Source: Methanobrevibacter sp.
GTDB lineage: Archaea > Methanobacteriota > Methanobacteria > Methanobacteriales > Methanobacteriaceae
Assembly: GCF_017427765.1 (NCBI RefSeq)
Contig: NZ_JAFRSC010000025.1
Coordinates: 42,556 to 106,555, forward strand
Length of the DNA: 64,000 nucleotides
Reading direction: 5' to 3'
Positions 8,389 to 18,323 of the stretch are shown here, piece after piece. Position numbers and translations under genes: made by a program. The notes under the pieces are model-generated. The model had not been told where the DNA came from. It made no database searches and worked only from the letters and a program-made list of their open reading frames with translations. Position 1 is the stretch's first letter; the number at the start of each line of letters is the position of its first letter.

Positions 8389-10212
8389 ATGAGAATTTTA
8401 TTAATTCATTCTGATTATTTAAATTACAATGTAAAGAATAAAACACCTGTAGCTGAAGAAATTGAAGAGGCTAAAAAAGAAGGCTCCTTTGATGATTCTT
8501 TAGTAGTATTTACAGCTGTTGAAAAAGAAGATGAAAATAATCCTGAAGGCATTGTTAAAAATTTAGTCAGTGAAATCAAAAAGGCTAATGATCAGGTCAA
8601 AGCTGAAAATATCGTATTGTATCCATATGCTCACTTGTCTTCATCATTAAGCTCTCCAAAAGTAGCTGTTGAAATATTAAAAAAAGCAGAAGGGGCTTTA
8701 CTTGCTGAGGATTTAACTGTTAAAAGAGTACCTTTCGGATGGTACAAGGCATTTGAGATTTCCTGTAAAGGACATCCTCTAAGTGAGCTTTCAAGAACTA
8801 TTACTGCTGATAAAGAGGAAACAAAGGCAGAAAGAAAACCTTCCAAATGGCAAATTCTTGAAGGAGATGAAATAACTCAAATTGAGGACTTTAAGTTTGA
8901 CAATCATGCGTTCAAACAGCTTGTTGACTATGAACTCGGCCGGGGTGCTTCTGATGAAGGAGAACCTCCTCACGTTAAACTGATGAGGGAAAAGGAAATT
9001 TGTGATTATGAGCCTGCTTCCGATGTCGGAAACCTAAGATGGTATCCTAAAGGACGTTTAATAAGAGACCTTTTGGCTGATTACGTTTACAATTTAACTG
9101 TAGATCGTGGAGCAATGCCTGTTGAAACTCCAATTTTCTATGATTTGGATAATGAGGCTATATATCAGCACGCATACAAATTCGGTGAAAGACAGTACAG
9201 AACCGACACCAAAAAGAATCTGATGCTCAGATTTGCATGCTGTTTTGGTGCATTCAGATTAATGGCAGATTCATATCTTACATGGAAAAACCTGCCTGCA
9301 AAAATATATGAATTATCCACCTACAGTTTCCGTTTTGAGAAAAAAGGAGAAGTTGTAGGTCTTAAAAGGCTAAGAGCATTCACCATGCCTGATTGCCATT
9401 CATTCTGTGCAGATGTACCTTCATCATTAGATGAATTTGAAAGACAAACTGAAATGTGTATGCAAACCGGTAAGGATTTGGATTTGGACTTTGAAGTAAT
9501 TTTCAGAGCCACTCAGGACTTCTTTGATGAAAATGAAGAGTGGATGTATCATATTGCATCAAAATTCGAAAAACCGATTCTTTTAGAAATCTTGCCTGAA
9601 AGACATCACTACTGGGTATGTAAAATAGATCTGGCTAACATTGACGCATTAGGCAGGCCGATTGAAAATCCAACTGTTCAAATCGATGTTGAAAGCGGTA
9701 AAAGGTTTGACATCACCTATCTCGGTGAAGATGGCCAGCAGCACAATCCTACAATCCTGCACACATCCCCAACCGGAAGTATTGAAAGGGTTTTATGTGC
9801 AATGCTTGAAAAAACCGCACTGGAAATTAATGAACGCTCTCCAATGCTGCCGACCTGGTTAAGCCCTATTCAGGCTAGAATCATTACTGTTGGAGATGCT
9901 CATGAGGAATTTGCAAATGAACTGTATGACAAAATCAACGCTTCAAACATCCGTGTGGACATTGACGACAGGGATGAAAGTGTAGGTAAAAAAATCAGAA
10001 ATGCAGCCAAAGAATGGATTCCATACATTTTTGTCATTGGAGACAAGGAAATGGAAACCGGTAAATTCCAGGTAACTGTACGTGAAACCGGCGAGAAGGT
10101 CGACATGACAGCTGATGAGCTTATAGCTGAAATCAATCATAAATGTGAAGGAAAACCTTTCAGAAAACTGCCTTTACCTAAGGATATTTCAAGAAGGATT
10201 AACTTCCAATAA
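8389..10212 (+). CDS. thrS: Threonyl-tRNA synthetase, archaeal type
   Basis: A 607-aa class II synthetase. Residues 1-145 form the archaeal D-aminoacyl-tRNA deacylase-like editing domain ([13 protein letters not shown] start) instead of the bacterial N1/N2 domains. The catalytic core follows, with motif 2 around [15 protein letters not shown], the zinc-binding Cys/His residues (FACCFGAFR region and HTSP), and motif 3 near [13 protein letters not shown]. The C-terminal anticodon-binding domain begins near residue 495. GGTGGTTAA upstream of the ATG is the ribosome site. Divergent from cfbB. Identification is secure. Confidence 0.97.
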   Translation: MRILLIHSDYLNYNVKNKTPVAEEIEEAKKEGSFDDSLVVFTAVEKEDENNPEGIVKNLVSEIKKANDQVKAENIVLYPYAHLSSSLSSPKVAVEILKKAEGALLAEDLTVKRVPFGWYKAFEISCKGHPLSELSRTITADKEETKAERKPSKWQILEGDEITQIEDFKFDNHAFKQLVDYELGRGASDEGEPPHVKLMREKEICDYEPASDVGNLRWYPKGRLIRDLLADYVYNLTVDRGAMPVETPIFYDLDNEAIYQHAYKFGERQYRTDTKKNLMLRFACCFGAFRLMADSYLTWKNLPAKIYELSTYSFRFEKKGEVVGLKRLRAFTMPDCHSFCADVPSSLDEFERQTEMCMQTGKDLDLDFEVIFRATQDFFDENEEWMYHIASKFEKPILLEILPERHHYWVCKIDLANIDALGRPIENPTVQIDVESGKRFDITYLGEDGQQHNPTILHTSPTGSIERVLCAMLEKTALEINERSPMLPTWLSPIQARIITVGDAHEEFANELYDKINASNIRVDIDDRDESVGKKIRNAAKEWIPYIFVIGDKEMETGKFQVTVRETGEKVDMTADELIAEINHKCEGKPFRKLPLPKDISRRINFQ

Positions 10213-10269
10213 TTTTATTTATCAATAAAAATAAATTATTAAATGTTATTATATAACGGAGGAAATTTA

Positions 10270-11508
10270 ATGGACCCAATGTATAGAATAGGAGAAGCTC
10301 TTATTGGAGATGGCCCTGAATTAGCACACGTTGATTTATTAATCGGTGATAAATTCGGACCTGTCGGTCAAGCATTCGCTAACGGTTTATCTAACCTTTC
10401 CGTAGGCCACACTCCTTTAACAAGTGTAATTAGACCTAATTTAATGACCAAACCAGCTACTTTAATCATTCCTAAAGTAACTGTTGGTGATTTAGAAGAT
10501 GCAAGTAAAATATTTGGACCTGCACAAACCGCTGTTGCAAGAGCAGTCGCTGATGCAGTAGAAGAAGGTTACATTCCAAAAGACATAGTCGAAGATATTG
10601 TCATTAACGTAAGTGTATTTATCGATCCGTCCGCAAAGGATTTCAGAAAAATATACCAATACAACTACGGAGCAACCAAATTGGCTATCAGAAGAGCAAT
10701 GGAAGGATACCCATCCATCGAAAAAGTACTTGCAGAAAAAGACCGTGGAACTCACCCAATTATGGGATTCAGAGTACAAAGACTTTGGGCTCCACCTTAC
10801 TTACAGGTTGCACTTGACTTAGACAATTTAGATGCTGTAGAAAGAATTCTTGCAGACTTGCCTAATAAAGAAAGAGTCCTTATTGAAGCAGGAACTCCTC
10901 TTGTTAAAAAATTCGGTGTTGGCGTTGTTGGAAAAATCAGAGAATTACGCCCAGACGCATTCATCATTGCTGATTTGAAAACTTTAGACGTTGGTCGTGT
11001 TGAAGTTAAAATGGCAGCAGATGAAACTGCAGATGCAGTAGCTATTTCAGGTCTCGGTACTTTAGAATCTATTCAAAAGGCTATTCATGAAACTCAAAAA
11101 CAAGGTATTTACTCAATCCTTGATATGATGAATGTAAAAGACTTTGAAGATAAATTATCCGCATTGCCTGATGATTTAAAACCTGATATTGTATTATTAC
11201 ACAGAAATGTCGATTTAGAAACCTGGATTAAAGAACATGGTGGAGACACTAGTGAAATGACTGAATGGGGTAACATCAAGAAAATCAAAGAAATTACCGG
11301 CAGTTTAGTTGCTGTAGCTGGTGGAATCACTCCTGAAAATGTTGAAGAAGCTATCGACAAAGGTGCAGACATCATTATTGCAGGCAGATACATCATAGGT
11401 TCAAGAGATGTAAGAAGATCCGCTCAAGACTTCTTGGCTCATTTTGCACCTGATCCGGATAATATGAGACTTGCAATGGATGAAGACGAAAACATATCCG
11501 AAAAATAG
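10270..11508 (+). CDS. Bifunctional formaldehyde-activating enzyme / 3-hexulose-6-phosphate synthase (Fae-Hps)
   Basis: A 412-aa fusion. The Fae domain (about 1-165) begins [12 protein letters not shown] and carries the catalytic-His region [11 protein letters not shown]; it condenses formaldehyde with tetrahydromethanopterin. The Hps domain (about 170-400) is an OMPDC-fold barrel with [11 protein letters not shown] and the phosphate-binding end [10 protein letters not shown] and IIAGRYI. In archaea the fused enzyme works mainly in reverse, making ribulose 5-phosphate plus formaldehyde, which Fae captures. I chose ATG 10270 because CGGAGG lies 7 bases upstream; the in-frame ATG at 10243 precedes that site. 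Confidence 0.95.
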   Translation: MDPMYRIGEALIGDGPELAHVDLLIGDKFGPVGQAFANGLSNLSVGHTPLTSVIRPNLMTKPATLIIPKVTVGDLEDASKIFGPAQTAVARAVADAVEEGYIPKDIVEDIVINVSVFIDPSAKDFRKIYQYNYGATKLAIRRAMEGYPSIEKVLAEKDRGTHPIMGFRVQRLWAPPYLQVALDLDNLDAVERILADLPNKERVLIEAGTPLVKKFGVGVVGKIRELRPDAFIIADLKTLDVGRVEVKMAADETADAVAISGLGTLESIQKAIHETQKQGIYSILDMMNVKDFEDKLSALPDDLKPDIVLLHRNVDLETWIKEHGGDTSEMTEWGNIKKIKEITGSLVAVAGGITPENVEEAIDKGADIIIAGRYIIGSRDVRRSAQDFLAHFAPDPDNMRLAMDEDENISEK

Positions 11509-11563
11509 ATTAGATTAATTTCTAATTTATTTTACTATTTTTTTTAAAAAAGGAGTTTTTATT

Positions 11564-11845
11564 ATGGGATTTTGCAATTCATGTGGCAGACCGATTGTAA
11601 AAGAAGATTACGGAACAAATAAGGATGGAAGCTTAAATCCGGAATTCTGTAAAGATTGTTTTCAGGACGGCGAGTACACAGAACCAGATATAACTCTAAA
11701 TGAAATGATTGTCAGAAAAACAAAAGAGATGATGGAAAAAAATCCAAGACTGGCAGAAACTCAGGCTACAGGCATTACTGCAATGTTCATTCCTGGATTG
11801 AAAAGATGGAATCCTGAATTTCAGGATGACTACAAAACTCTCTAA
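11564..11845 (+). CDS. Small zinc-ribbon protein
   Basis: A 93-aa protein with FCNSCG at residues 3-8 and EFCKDCF near residues 29-35, giving a Cys4 ribbon of the putative zinc-ribbon type. The rest is helical (MIVRKTKEMMEKNPRLAE). It has a strong ribosome site (AAAGGAG) and ends overlapping by 4 bp the convergent coiled-coil gene. Homologues are common in methanogens and anaerobic bacteria; function unknown. Confidence 0.75.
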   Translation: MGFCNSCGRPIVKEDYGTNKDGSLNPEFCKDCFQDGEYTEPDITLNEMIVRKTKEMMEKNPRLAETQATGITAMFIPGLKRWNPEFQDDYKTL

Positions 11846-12696
11846 CTTCTACTTTTTAAAATAAATTCTCTAACTTTATTTGCTATATATTCGTCGTGAG
11901 TTTTGCTGTTTTTAATGTTATATAACTCTTCTTCTAAAGCGTTGTATTTGTCAACCAAATCATTGTATTCAATGCGAAGTGAATCGTAGTCTTTTTCTAA
12001 ATCTTCGTTAAGTTCAAACATTTCAGCATAACTGGTTTTGGTATTGAGATTTTCCTGTTTCAGCTGATCGTATTTGCTGCTTACCTGGTTATAGCTTTCT
12101 TTAATTGAGGAATGTTCTTCTCTTAAAGTGGAGCATTTTGTTTTAAGATTTTTATTTTCTTCTTTAATGCTTGAATATTTGGTTTTGAGGTTTTCGTTTT
12201 CGGTTTTTATGTTAACGAATTTGGTTTTGAGGTTTTCATTTTCAATGATTAATTTGGAATGCTTGTCTCTGATAAGAGTATTTTCATGTTTTAAATCATT
12301 GATGTTATCTTCATGTAAGGAATTAAATCTGTTTTCCATTTCAGCTAAATCATTATTTTTTTGAGCAAGTTCAGCTTTCAGCTGTTCAATCTCGTTTTGA
12401 AACTCCAAAGTAGACGGGTTTATGTTTTCCTGCAATTGTTTTTCCAATTTTTTCACTTCCTCGACATGTAAATAATTAGCTATTTTCAATACCTGATTTT
12501 CTTCCTCTCTACTTTTAAAATTTTCAATTTCGGATTGGGGAATAATTAATACTTCCTCTTTGTTTTGGTAAATGTCTTCATGTTTTGGTACTGTGATTTG
12601 AATCTGTTCGGTTGTATATTTTTTCCTTTCCCCATTTTTTAGAGTTCTGTTATATTCTCTGGAATATTTCTTTACAATACCTCTACCAACTTTCAT
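11842..12696 (-). CDS. Long coiled-coil protein
   Basis: A 284-aa protein. The first 60 residues are basic and beta-like (MKVGRGIVKKYSREY); from about residue 70 to 265 it is an uninterrupted predicted coiled coil, with a short internal repeat ENxNLKTKxxxIKxE occurring three times (about 145-190). No membrane segment or signal is seen. The N-terminal module may bind a partner. Function unknown; a structural or scaffold role is a guess. Confidence 0.7.
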   Translation of the reverse strand: MKVGRGIVKKYSREYNRTLKNGERKKYTTEQIQITVPKHEDIYQNKEEVLIIPQSEIENFKSREEENQVLKIANYLHVEEVKKLEKQLQENINPSTLEFQNEIEQLKAELAQKNNDLAEMENRFNSLHEDNINDLKHENTLIRDKHSKLIIENENLKTKFVNIKTENENLKTKYSSIKEENKNLKTKCSTLREEHSSIKESYNQVSSKYDQLKQENLNTKTSYAEMFELNEDLEKDYDSLRIEYNDLVDKYNALEEELYNIKNSKTHDEYIANKVREFILKSRS

Positions 12697-12843
12697 ATTT
12701 AAATCCTCAATTTATGATTTGTATCTTTATTATTATAAATCTTACTTATAATTGGCTTAATTTCAATATTTTGTGCTATTTTAATTTTTCATGATTTTGT
12801 CAATGTGTATATTATATTAACTTAAACATTCAAAATTATATAT

Positions 12844-12960
12844 TGTATAAATTTTTGTATGGCAGTGATAATTGCTAGAAATATTGTTGCTGTATAAATT
12901 TTTATGGTGGTGATAAGTCTAGTTAAAAAATTCGATGCTGTATAAATTTTTATATATTAA
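12844..12960 (+). repeat. Three tandem 47-48 bp repeats containing TATA boxes and micro-ORFs
   Basis: Units begin TGTATAAATTTTT at 12844, 12891 and 12939. The first two contain ATGG(C/T)(A/G)GTGATA and each opens a tiny frame: 12859-12897 (12 residues, ending VAV) and 12904-12945 (13 residues, ending DAV). In each case the stop codon lies in the TATAAA of the next unit. The third unit has lost the ATG and runs into the ribosome site GGGGGT of the following surface-protein gene. Confidence 0.65.
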
Positions 12961-12978
12961 TTGTGGGGGTAAAAATAT

Positions 12979-14772
12979 ATTAAAAAACTATTAGCTTCAC
13001 TTTTATTTATTAGCATTCTGCTTATAACTATAAGTGGGGTTTCTGCAGAAGAAATTGATGTTACCTCATCAGTTGTGACTGAAAGTCCTGTTTCTGCTGA
13101 TTTTGATAATAGTTTATCTTCATGCGATGCTTCGAATAACGAATTGTCAAGCTACACGTCCAGTGGTTTATCAGATGGTGATGATTTATCACAATCTAGT
13201 GATTCATCAAAAGAGCATCAAAGCTCTTACGGATACGCAAATTCATATGAATCCTCTTATTGTCAGGTCTCATACGGATCAGTATCCCAAGATACCTTTG
13301 ATGAATGCATATATTCTGGTTCATTGGATATCTGCAATAGTATCGATTCTCCTGATTCATTCATTACTGGTGAATCTGGAAAATTGTCTCAGATAAATGT
13401 AGAATTTAATAATGATTTGGATGCTGGTGAAAATCCGGTATCCGATGTGGTTGATAATGATGTTATTTTAAAAAATTGTAATAGTTATTCTAAAGAATTT
13501 GACAGTGAAATAATTTCAGTAAATGATTTAGACGATTTTAATTCTGTTTCGGTTCCAGAATCTTTAACCTTGGAGGTTATTGATTTAGGCTCCGATTCGA
13601 TTAATGATGTAACTAGTATAGAAGCTTTCGAAAATTATGAATTTGACGGAAAAACAACTCCTAAAAATGATAATATAGTTGAATTTGAATATGACGATGT
13701 GGTTTTAACCGATGTTTTAATTGGTTTAGCAATAATTTGTGATTCTGGTGAGCCGGTATTCGAGAGTATTTTAATGGCTTCAGGATATATTTCTGATGAA
13801 GAGGTATATTTTGGAACAATATCTTATTCGGATTGGAACGTGCTGTTAAAATATATTGGTACTGAAAATGCATGCATGTTCGCAAGTTTTGCGGATAATT
13901 GGGAAATTGATGAAACATTTAACATTTTAAACGATGTAGCATTAAATAATCAGTTTAACGACTTTGAAATGGAAGGTTATAAATTTACAAAAGCATTGCT
14001 TAAATATTATCCTTCAACCGAAGAGATAGCTATCGGCGTTGAGGATAATAATGAAGATGAATGTGGTCATATATTTAATGACACTAACTCTCATGGTTTG
14101 GATTATGCATATATTAAACACGTAAATGTGATCTATAAAGATATGCCTAATTTAATGGTCTTAACTTCCTCTGGTTGTATTGAAAGTTCAACCGCAGGTT
14201 CTTGGGACGGTTTAAATGATATTCTAGGCGTTGGAATATCTAGCGAAACTTTATTGCCGGATCATAAAGCAATATGGACTCCATTATTGTTGTTAACACA
14301 ACAGGATTTAGAAAAATCTAGTGTAGAAAGTCACGCTGATGATAACGGGAATAAAAACATAAGTAATAGTATTGCTAACAATACCAAAAACAACTGCAAA
14401 TGTAACAAGTGCAATCATACAAACTGCACCTGTAAAAACTGCGATTGTAAGAATTCCAAATGCAAATGTCACAAAAAGCACCATCCAGGTGGTGGAGGAC
14501 ATCATCATTGGAGGCCTAGCGGTTATAATGGAGGTTACTCTTATTCAGCCAGTGCGGGTATGGTAACAACTGCTGATTTAAATAAAAGCGATAATTCAAC
14601 TGACGATAAAAATAAATCCAGCAACGTTACTGCTACCAGTAAAAAAGTGAAATCCAGCGGATCTCCTAATGCTGAAAAAGTAGAACCGACTTATACACTC
14701 GTTTATGCAATTCTGGGTATTGTGGCTGTAAGCCTATTATTTAATTCAAGTTATATGAAACGTGATGATTAG
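12979..14772 (+). CDS. Secreted, membrane-anchored protein with Cys-rich tail; apparent ATT start
   Basis: Reading from ATT at 12979 gives 597 residues opening with a textbook signal peptide (KKLLASLLFISILLITISG, cleavage after SVSA). No ATG, GTG or TTG occurs in frame between the upstream stop (12970) and GTG 13075, which would delete the signal. GGGGGT ends 8 bases before the ATT, so translation from ATT, or a start lost by mutation, are the options. The mature part is Ser/Asp/Asn-rich and acidic. Near the end lies a block of nine cysteines in CKC, CTC and CDC pairs followed by HKKHH and HHH, then a C-terminal membrane segment (LVYAILGIVAVSLLF) and KRDD. The Cys/His block suggests metal binding. 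No family recognised. Confidence 0.7.
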   Translation: MKKLLASLLFISILLITISGVSAEEIDVTSSVVTESPVSADFDNSLSSCDASNNELSSYTSSGLSDGDDLSQSSDSSKEHQSSYGYANSYESSYCQVSYGSVSQDTFDECIYSGSLDICNSIDSPDSFITGESGKLSQINVEFNNDLDAGENPVSDVVDNDVILKNCNSYSKEFDSEIISVNDLDDFNSVSVPESLTLEVIDLGSDSINDVTSIEAFENYEFDGKTTPKNDNIVEFEYDDVVLTDVLIGLAIICDSGEPVFESILMASGYISDEEVYFGTISYSDWNVLLKYIGTENACMFASFADNWEIDETFNILNDVALNNQFNDFEMEGYKFTKALLKYYPSTEEIAIGVEDNNEDECGHIFNDTNSHGLDYAYIKHVNVIYKDMPNLMVLTSSGCIESSTAGSWDGLNDILGVGISSETLLPDHKAIWTPLLLLTQQDLEKSSVESHADDNGNKNISNSIANNTKNNCKCNKCNHTNCTCKNCDCKNSKCKCHKKHHPGGGGHHHWRPSGYNGGYSYSASAGMVTTADLNKSDNSTDDKNKSSNVTATSKKVKSSGSPNAEKVEPTYTLVYAILGIVAVSLLFNSSYMKRDD

Positions 14773-15018
14773 ATTGAAAGATTATTAGCTTTTTTAAGTT
14801 ATTAATCTTATTTTTATTTTTTTTTTTAAATTTTTTTAAATATTAAACAATTCATTAATTTTACAATAATCTTTAAAAATATTGTTCTCTAAACTATATT
14901 TAAAGAAGTGGAAACTATATGATAATTTGCATATAATTCAATGATAATTTGGAGAAATAATGATATGCTGATTAATCCATAACAATTCAGCTTCTAGATT
15001 TGAAGGAGATATGATTCT

Positions 15019-15261
15019 ATGAGTAACGAAAAAGATATTTTTATATTGAGCCTGCCAAAACTGTCATTCACACAGTATATGCAAGAATATTATGCTGCTA
15101 TCCAAAGTAAGGATTTTTACTCTGCTTTCTTTTTTTTGACATTAGCTAAAAAATATTATCCTAACAGTGACCATCAACTTATGAGCCTTGAAGACATGAT
15201 TAGGCGTCAATTAACTGAAGATGAAATTGCAAGGATTGAAAGTGAAGTTAGACGTAAATAA
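15019..15261 (+). CDS. Small hypothetical protein, 80 aa
   Basis: A soluble-looking protein, aromatic-rich in the middle (YMQEYYAAIQSKDFYSAFFF) with a charged helical C-terminus (LTEDEIARIESEVRRK). The aromatic helix pair resembles half of a TPR-like hairpin, but that is weak. The ribosome site GAAGGAGAT precedes the ATG. The likely promoter (ACTATATTTAAAG near 14892) implies a leader of about 100 bases. A stem-loop terminator follows. Function unknown. Confidence 0.65.
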   Translation: MSNEKDIFILSLPKLSFTQYMQEYYAAIQSKDFYSAFFFLTLAKKYYPNSDHQLMSLEDMIRRQLTEDEIARIESEVRRK

Positions 15262-15274
15262 TAGATGGAATAAT

Positions 15275-15320
15275 CTTTTGTAAAAATCAAATAGGATTTT
15301 TACAAAGCCTATTTTTTTTT
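15275..15320 (+). terminator. Stem-loop terminator
   Basis: CTTTTGTAAAAATC (15275-15288) pairs with GATTTTTACAAAG after a short loop and is followed by a run of ten T. It closes the transcript of the 80-aa gene. Confidence 0.8.
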
Positions 15321-15355
15321 AAAAGTATTTAATGATTGTTTTACAAACTAATTTT

Positions 15356-15940
15356 ATGAAAATATTTGGAATTTGCGCAAGTCCAAGAAACAATACAACA
15401 GAGCATGTTTTATCAAAGGCTTTAGGCCATCTTGAAGATAACGGGTTTGAATGCGAGATGTTTACATGCCAGGCAAAGGATATAAAGCCCTGCATGCACT
15501 GCGATTACTGTTTGGAAAACAAAAAATGTATCATTGATGACGATATGGGCGATGTATACAGGGGCCTTCAGGAAGCTGACGGCATTATTTTGGCAACTCC
15601 GATTCAAAGCGGAGGAATAAGCAGTAACTTATCAGCCATTATGGACAGAACCAGAGCTTTGGAGGCAATTGACTACAATCTTCTTCGTGGAAAAATCGGC
15701 ATGAGCATTGCCGTTGGCGGAGACAGAACCGGAGGTCAGGATTTTGCCCATTTAAAAAACATTACCTATTTCATGATACACGGCATTATTCCGGTAAGCG
15801 GAGGGCCTTTCGGTTCCAATTTGGGGGCTTCATTTTGGTCCGATGATTCGCTGGACAATATCAAAAATGATGATTACGGCTGGAGTTCTCTAAACAGGAC
15901 ATTGGCTGAATTTGAAAATTTCTTAAATAAGTATATTTAA
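15356..15940 (+). CDS. Iron-sulfur flavoprotein-like NAD(P)H/FMN reductase
   Basis: A 194-aa flavodoxin-fold protein starting MKIFGICASPRNN. Cys46, 49, 52 and 58 form the compact CX2CX2CX5C motif that ligates a 4Fe-4S cluster in the methanogen Isf family, whose members reduce O2/H2O2 or shuttle electrons from ferredoxin. The phosphate-binding SPRNNTTEH loop and ATPIQSGGISSN are also visible. I chose ATG 15356: a TATA-like box (TATTTAAT at 15325) lies about 25 bases upstream, fitting a leaderless mRNA. An in-frame ATG at 15332 would overlap that box. Confidence 0.85.
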   Translation: MKIFGICASPRNNTTEHVLSKALGHLEDNGFECEMFTCQAKDIKPCMHCDYCLENKKCIIDDDMGDVYRGLQEADGIILATPIQSGGISSNLSAIMDRTRALEAIDYNLLRGKIGMSIAVGGDRTGGQDFAHLKNITYFMIHGIIPVSGGPFGSNLGASFWSDDSLDNIKNDDYGWSSLNRTLAEFENFLNKYI

Positions 15941-15990
15941 ATATTAAAATTGATTTATATTATTAATAAACTAATTTTTAAGGTTAAATT

Positions 15991-17550
15991 ATGGCAAGCA
16001 AGTTAGTGAGAGGTAGTCTTATAATATTTATTGGAAACATAATCTTCCGTATCGGAGGTTATATTTATCGTTTCCTGATGGCGATATTGCTGGGTCCTAC
16101 CGCTTATGGAATATTGGGAGTTACCTTGCCGTTTCAGGGTATTTTCCAGACACTTGCAGCCGGTGGGCTTCCTCCGGCCATTGCCAAATATGTTGCCGAA
16201 TATGAGGCCGTTGATGAGCATGACATGGCCCGACAGACAATATTCACGGCTTTAAAGATCATGGTATTTCTGGGGATATTTCTGGGAGTACTGATGATTT
16301 TTGTTGTAGCCCCGGTTATTGCTTATGATTTTTTAAAAAAACCTTTGGCATTGGTACCGCTTCAGATTGTGGGTATGATTACTCCGTTCAGTGTTATTGT
16401 AGGTGCTTTTAGAGGTGCATTCCAGGGCGTTTACAAGATGGAGTATATTGTCTATACACGTGCTGTAGAGCAGTTGGGTATGATTTTATGTGCAACCGCA
16501 TTTGTTTTAATAGGTTTTTCAACTGTTGGGGCATTGTGGGGTACAGTAATAGGTTACTCACTTGCTGCAGTTTCTGCAATATACATATTTAAGGTTTATA
16601 TGCCGAAGTATATTCCAAAACCTAGCGGAAACTTCGAATTCTCAAGAAGGGATGAATTGAGACTTGCCGGAACTTTAGTCAAGTTCTCCATTCCTGTTAT
16701 CATTACAGCTATTGCTGAAATGCTTATTTATAATATCTGTACTATTATAATGGGTAAATTCTTAACATTCGCCGATGTGGGTTTTTTTGCAGCTGCCGAT
16801 CCGATTTCAAGGCTGCCTTTAATGATATCCATTTCCGTTGCAACTACAATTCTACCGGCTTCTTCAGAGGCATTTAAGGTTAAGGATACAAATGCTCTTC
16901 AAAAATATGTTGGCCAATCCTATAAAATCGCATTATTGTTTGTAGTTCCTATGTGTGTAGGCCTTGCGCTTTTTGCGGTTCCTACCTTAGCGTTGCTTTA
17001 CTTCAAAAATCCTGCTTATGTAGCCGGGGCTTCCGCTTTGGCTATATTGGCTATTGGAATGACATTTTATTCAATATTTTCAATTTCCACAAGTATTGTT
17101 CAGGGAATTGGAAATCCTAAAATCCCGATGTATATCTTAATTGTCGGATCTGTCGTTACAGGAGTTTTAAGCTGGGTTTTAATTCCGGTCATGGGTATTG
17201 CAGGCGGTGCGGCAGCAACTACAATTGCCTGTTTTATAATGATGGTACCTTGCGTTTACTTTGTTTTCAAACTGACTAAAACAAAGGCGCCGACAACGCC
17301 TGTAATTAAAATATTGGCCGCAACAGCTATTATGGCCGCTGCAGGTTATTTCATTCCAAAAAATACTCTATTTTTATTCCCTGGAATAATTATATGTATG
17401 GTTGTATATTTCTTTGCATTGATTTTGGTTAAGTTTTTCACAAAAGAGGATATAGAAACCCTTAGAGATTATTCCTCTAAATTAGGTCCATTATCCAAAA
17501 TTGTCAATAAATTGTTAAACATTGTTGAAAAAATAGAATTCAGAAATTAA
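15991..17550 (+). CDS. Polysaccharide flippase, MOP/MATE superfamily
   Basis: A 519-aa protein with about 14 membrane segments; the N-terminus (RGSLIIFIGNIIFRIGGYIYRF) and GPTAYGILG motif are typical of the polysaccharide-biosynthesis/MurJ-like flippases that move lipid-linked precursors across the membrane. In this organism pseudomurein or surface glycan precursors are the likely cargo. A short AT-rich promoter precedes it. It stands alone between an Isf-like gene and modE. Substrate cannot be told from sequence. Confidence 0.85.
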   Translation: MASKLVRGSLIIFIGNIIFRIGGYIYRFLMAILLGPTAYGILGVTLPFQGIFQTLAAGGLPPAIAKYVAEYEAVDEHDMARQTIFTALKIMVFLGIFLGVLMIFVVAPVIAYDFLKKPLALVPLQIVGMITPFSVIVGAFRGAFQGVYKMEYIVYTRAVEQLGMILCATAFVLIGFSTVGALWGTVIGYSLAAVSAIYIFKVYMPKYIPKPSGNFEFSRRDELRLAGTLVKFSIPVIITAIAEMLIYNICTIIMGKFLTFADVGFFAAADPISRLPLMISISVATTILPASSEAFKVKDTNALQKYVGQSYKIALLFVVPMCVGLALFAVPTLALLYFKNPAYVAGASALAILAIGMTFYSIFSISTSIVQGIGNPKIPMYILIVGSVVTGVLSWVLIPVMGIAGGAAATTIACFIMMVPCVYFVFKLTKTKAPTTPVIKILAATAIMAAAGYFIPKNTLFLFPGIIICMVVYFFALILVKFFTKEDIETLRDYSSKLGPLSKIVNKLLNIVEKIEFRN

Positions 17551-17620
17551 TCAAATAGAAAACTTATTTAAATATAAAATACATAAAATTATCATATTAT
17601 ATAATTGGGGGATTATATAT

Positions 17621-18313
17621 ATGGCTGATGTAAGTGCAGGTGTTGAATATAAAATCAATGTAGACGGTAATTCTTTCTTGCTGGACAGCAAGAAATACCA
17701 GCTTTTAGAATCTATTTTAGATACTGGTTCTCTAACAGAAGCTGCAAAATATATCAATGTTTCTTACAGAACCGCTTTAAACTACATTGAAAAAATAGAA
17801 TCAACACTTAATGTTAAAATTGTTAGTACTACAAAAGGAGGAAAAGGTGGGGGTGGTGGAACCACTCTGACCGAAGAAGGATATTCTATTCTAAAAGAAT
17901 GTAAGAAAATTAATGCAATCATGGAACTTCACAAAGATGTAAATGAAATTGAAGCAGAAATTATTGACATTAATGATGTAAAAGGCGTAATGACTATTAA
18001 AATGAAAGATTTCCAAATAAATGCTCCTTTAAACAGGAAATATGAAATTGGAGATAAGATATTGGCATTAATCAGTTATGATAACATATTTTTGATGCTG
18101 GAGCCACAAACATCAAGTATACGTAATATTCTCAAAGGTAAGATTGTTGAAATGAAACTTATCGGCGAGATTATTCGTGTTAAAATTAATGTTGGCGGTG
18201 TTGTCGTATGTTCTGACATTACCGTTTCCGCTGAAAAGGAATTAAATCTCAATATTGGTAAAGATGTATATATCGGATTTAAGGCCATGTCAGTGGCTAC
18301 TTTAAAATTATAA
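17621..18313 (+). CDS. ModE-type molybdate/tungstate-responsive regulator
   Basis: A 230-aa protein. The N-terminal winged helix (about 15-95) is LysR-like, with SLTEAAKYINVSYRTALNYI as the recognition helices and the characteristic ModE glycine stretch GGKGGGGGTTLTEEG. Two TOBE/Mop-like oxyanion-binding segments follow: about 105-165 and 168-230. It probably controls molybdate or tungstate uptake and formylmethanofuran dehydrogenase genes, none of which is adjacent. The ferredoxin gene starts 10 bp downstream, so the two form an operon with hisB behind. Confidence 0.88.
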   Translation: MADVSAGVEYKINVDGNSFLLDSKKYQLLESILDTGSLTEAAKYINVSYRTALNYIEKIESTLNVKIVSTTKGGKGGGGGTTLTEEGYSILKECKKINAIMELHKDVNEIEAEIIDINDVKGVMTIKMKDFQINAPLNRKYEIGDKILALISYDNIFLMLEPQTSSIRNILKGKIVEMKLIGEIIRVKINVGGVVVCSDITVSAEKELNLNIGKDVYIGFKAMSVATLKL

Positions 18314-18323
18314 TGGTGATTTT

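Noticed and set aside
12844..12960. Possible CRISPR array
   Set aside because: Three imperfect 47-48 bp units are contiguous, with no spacers between conserved repeats and no cas genes in the window.
13103..13396. 97-codon frame overlapping the surface protein gene
   Set aside because: It is an out-of-frame reading of Ser/Asn-rich coding sequence, with no ribosome site.
14308..14508. Open frame on the minus strand encoding a very hydrophobic, Val/Ile/Phe-rich peptide
   Set aside because: It is the complement of the Asn/Cys/His-rich tail of the surface protein. The hydrophobicity follows from the opposite strand's codons; there is no ribosome site.
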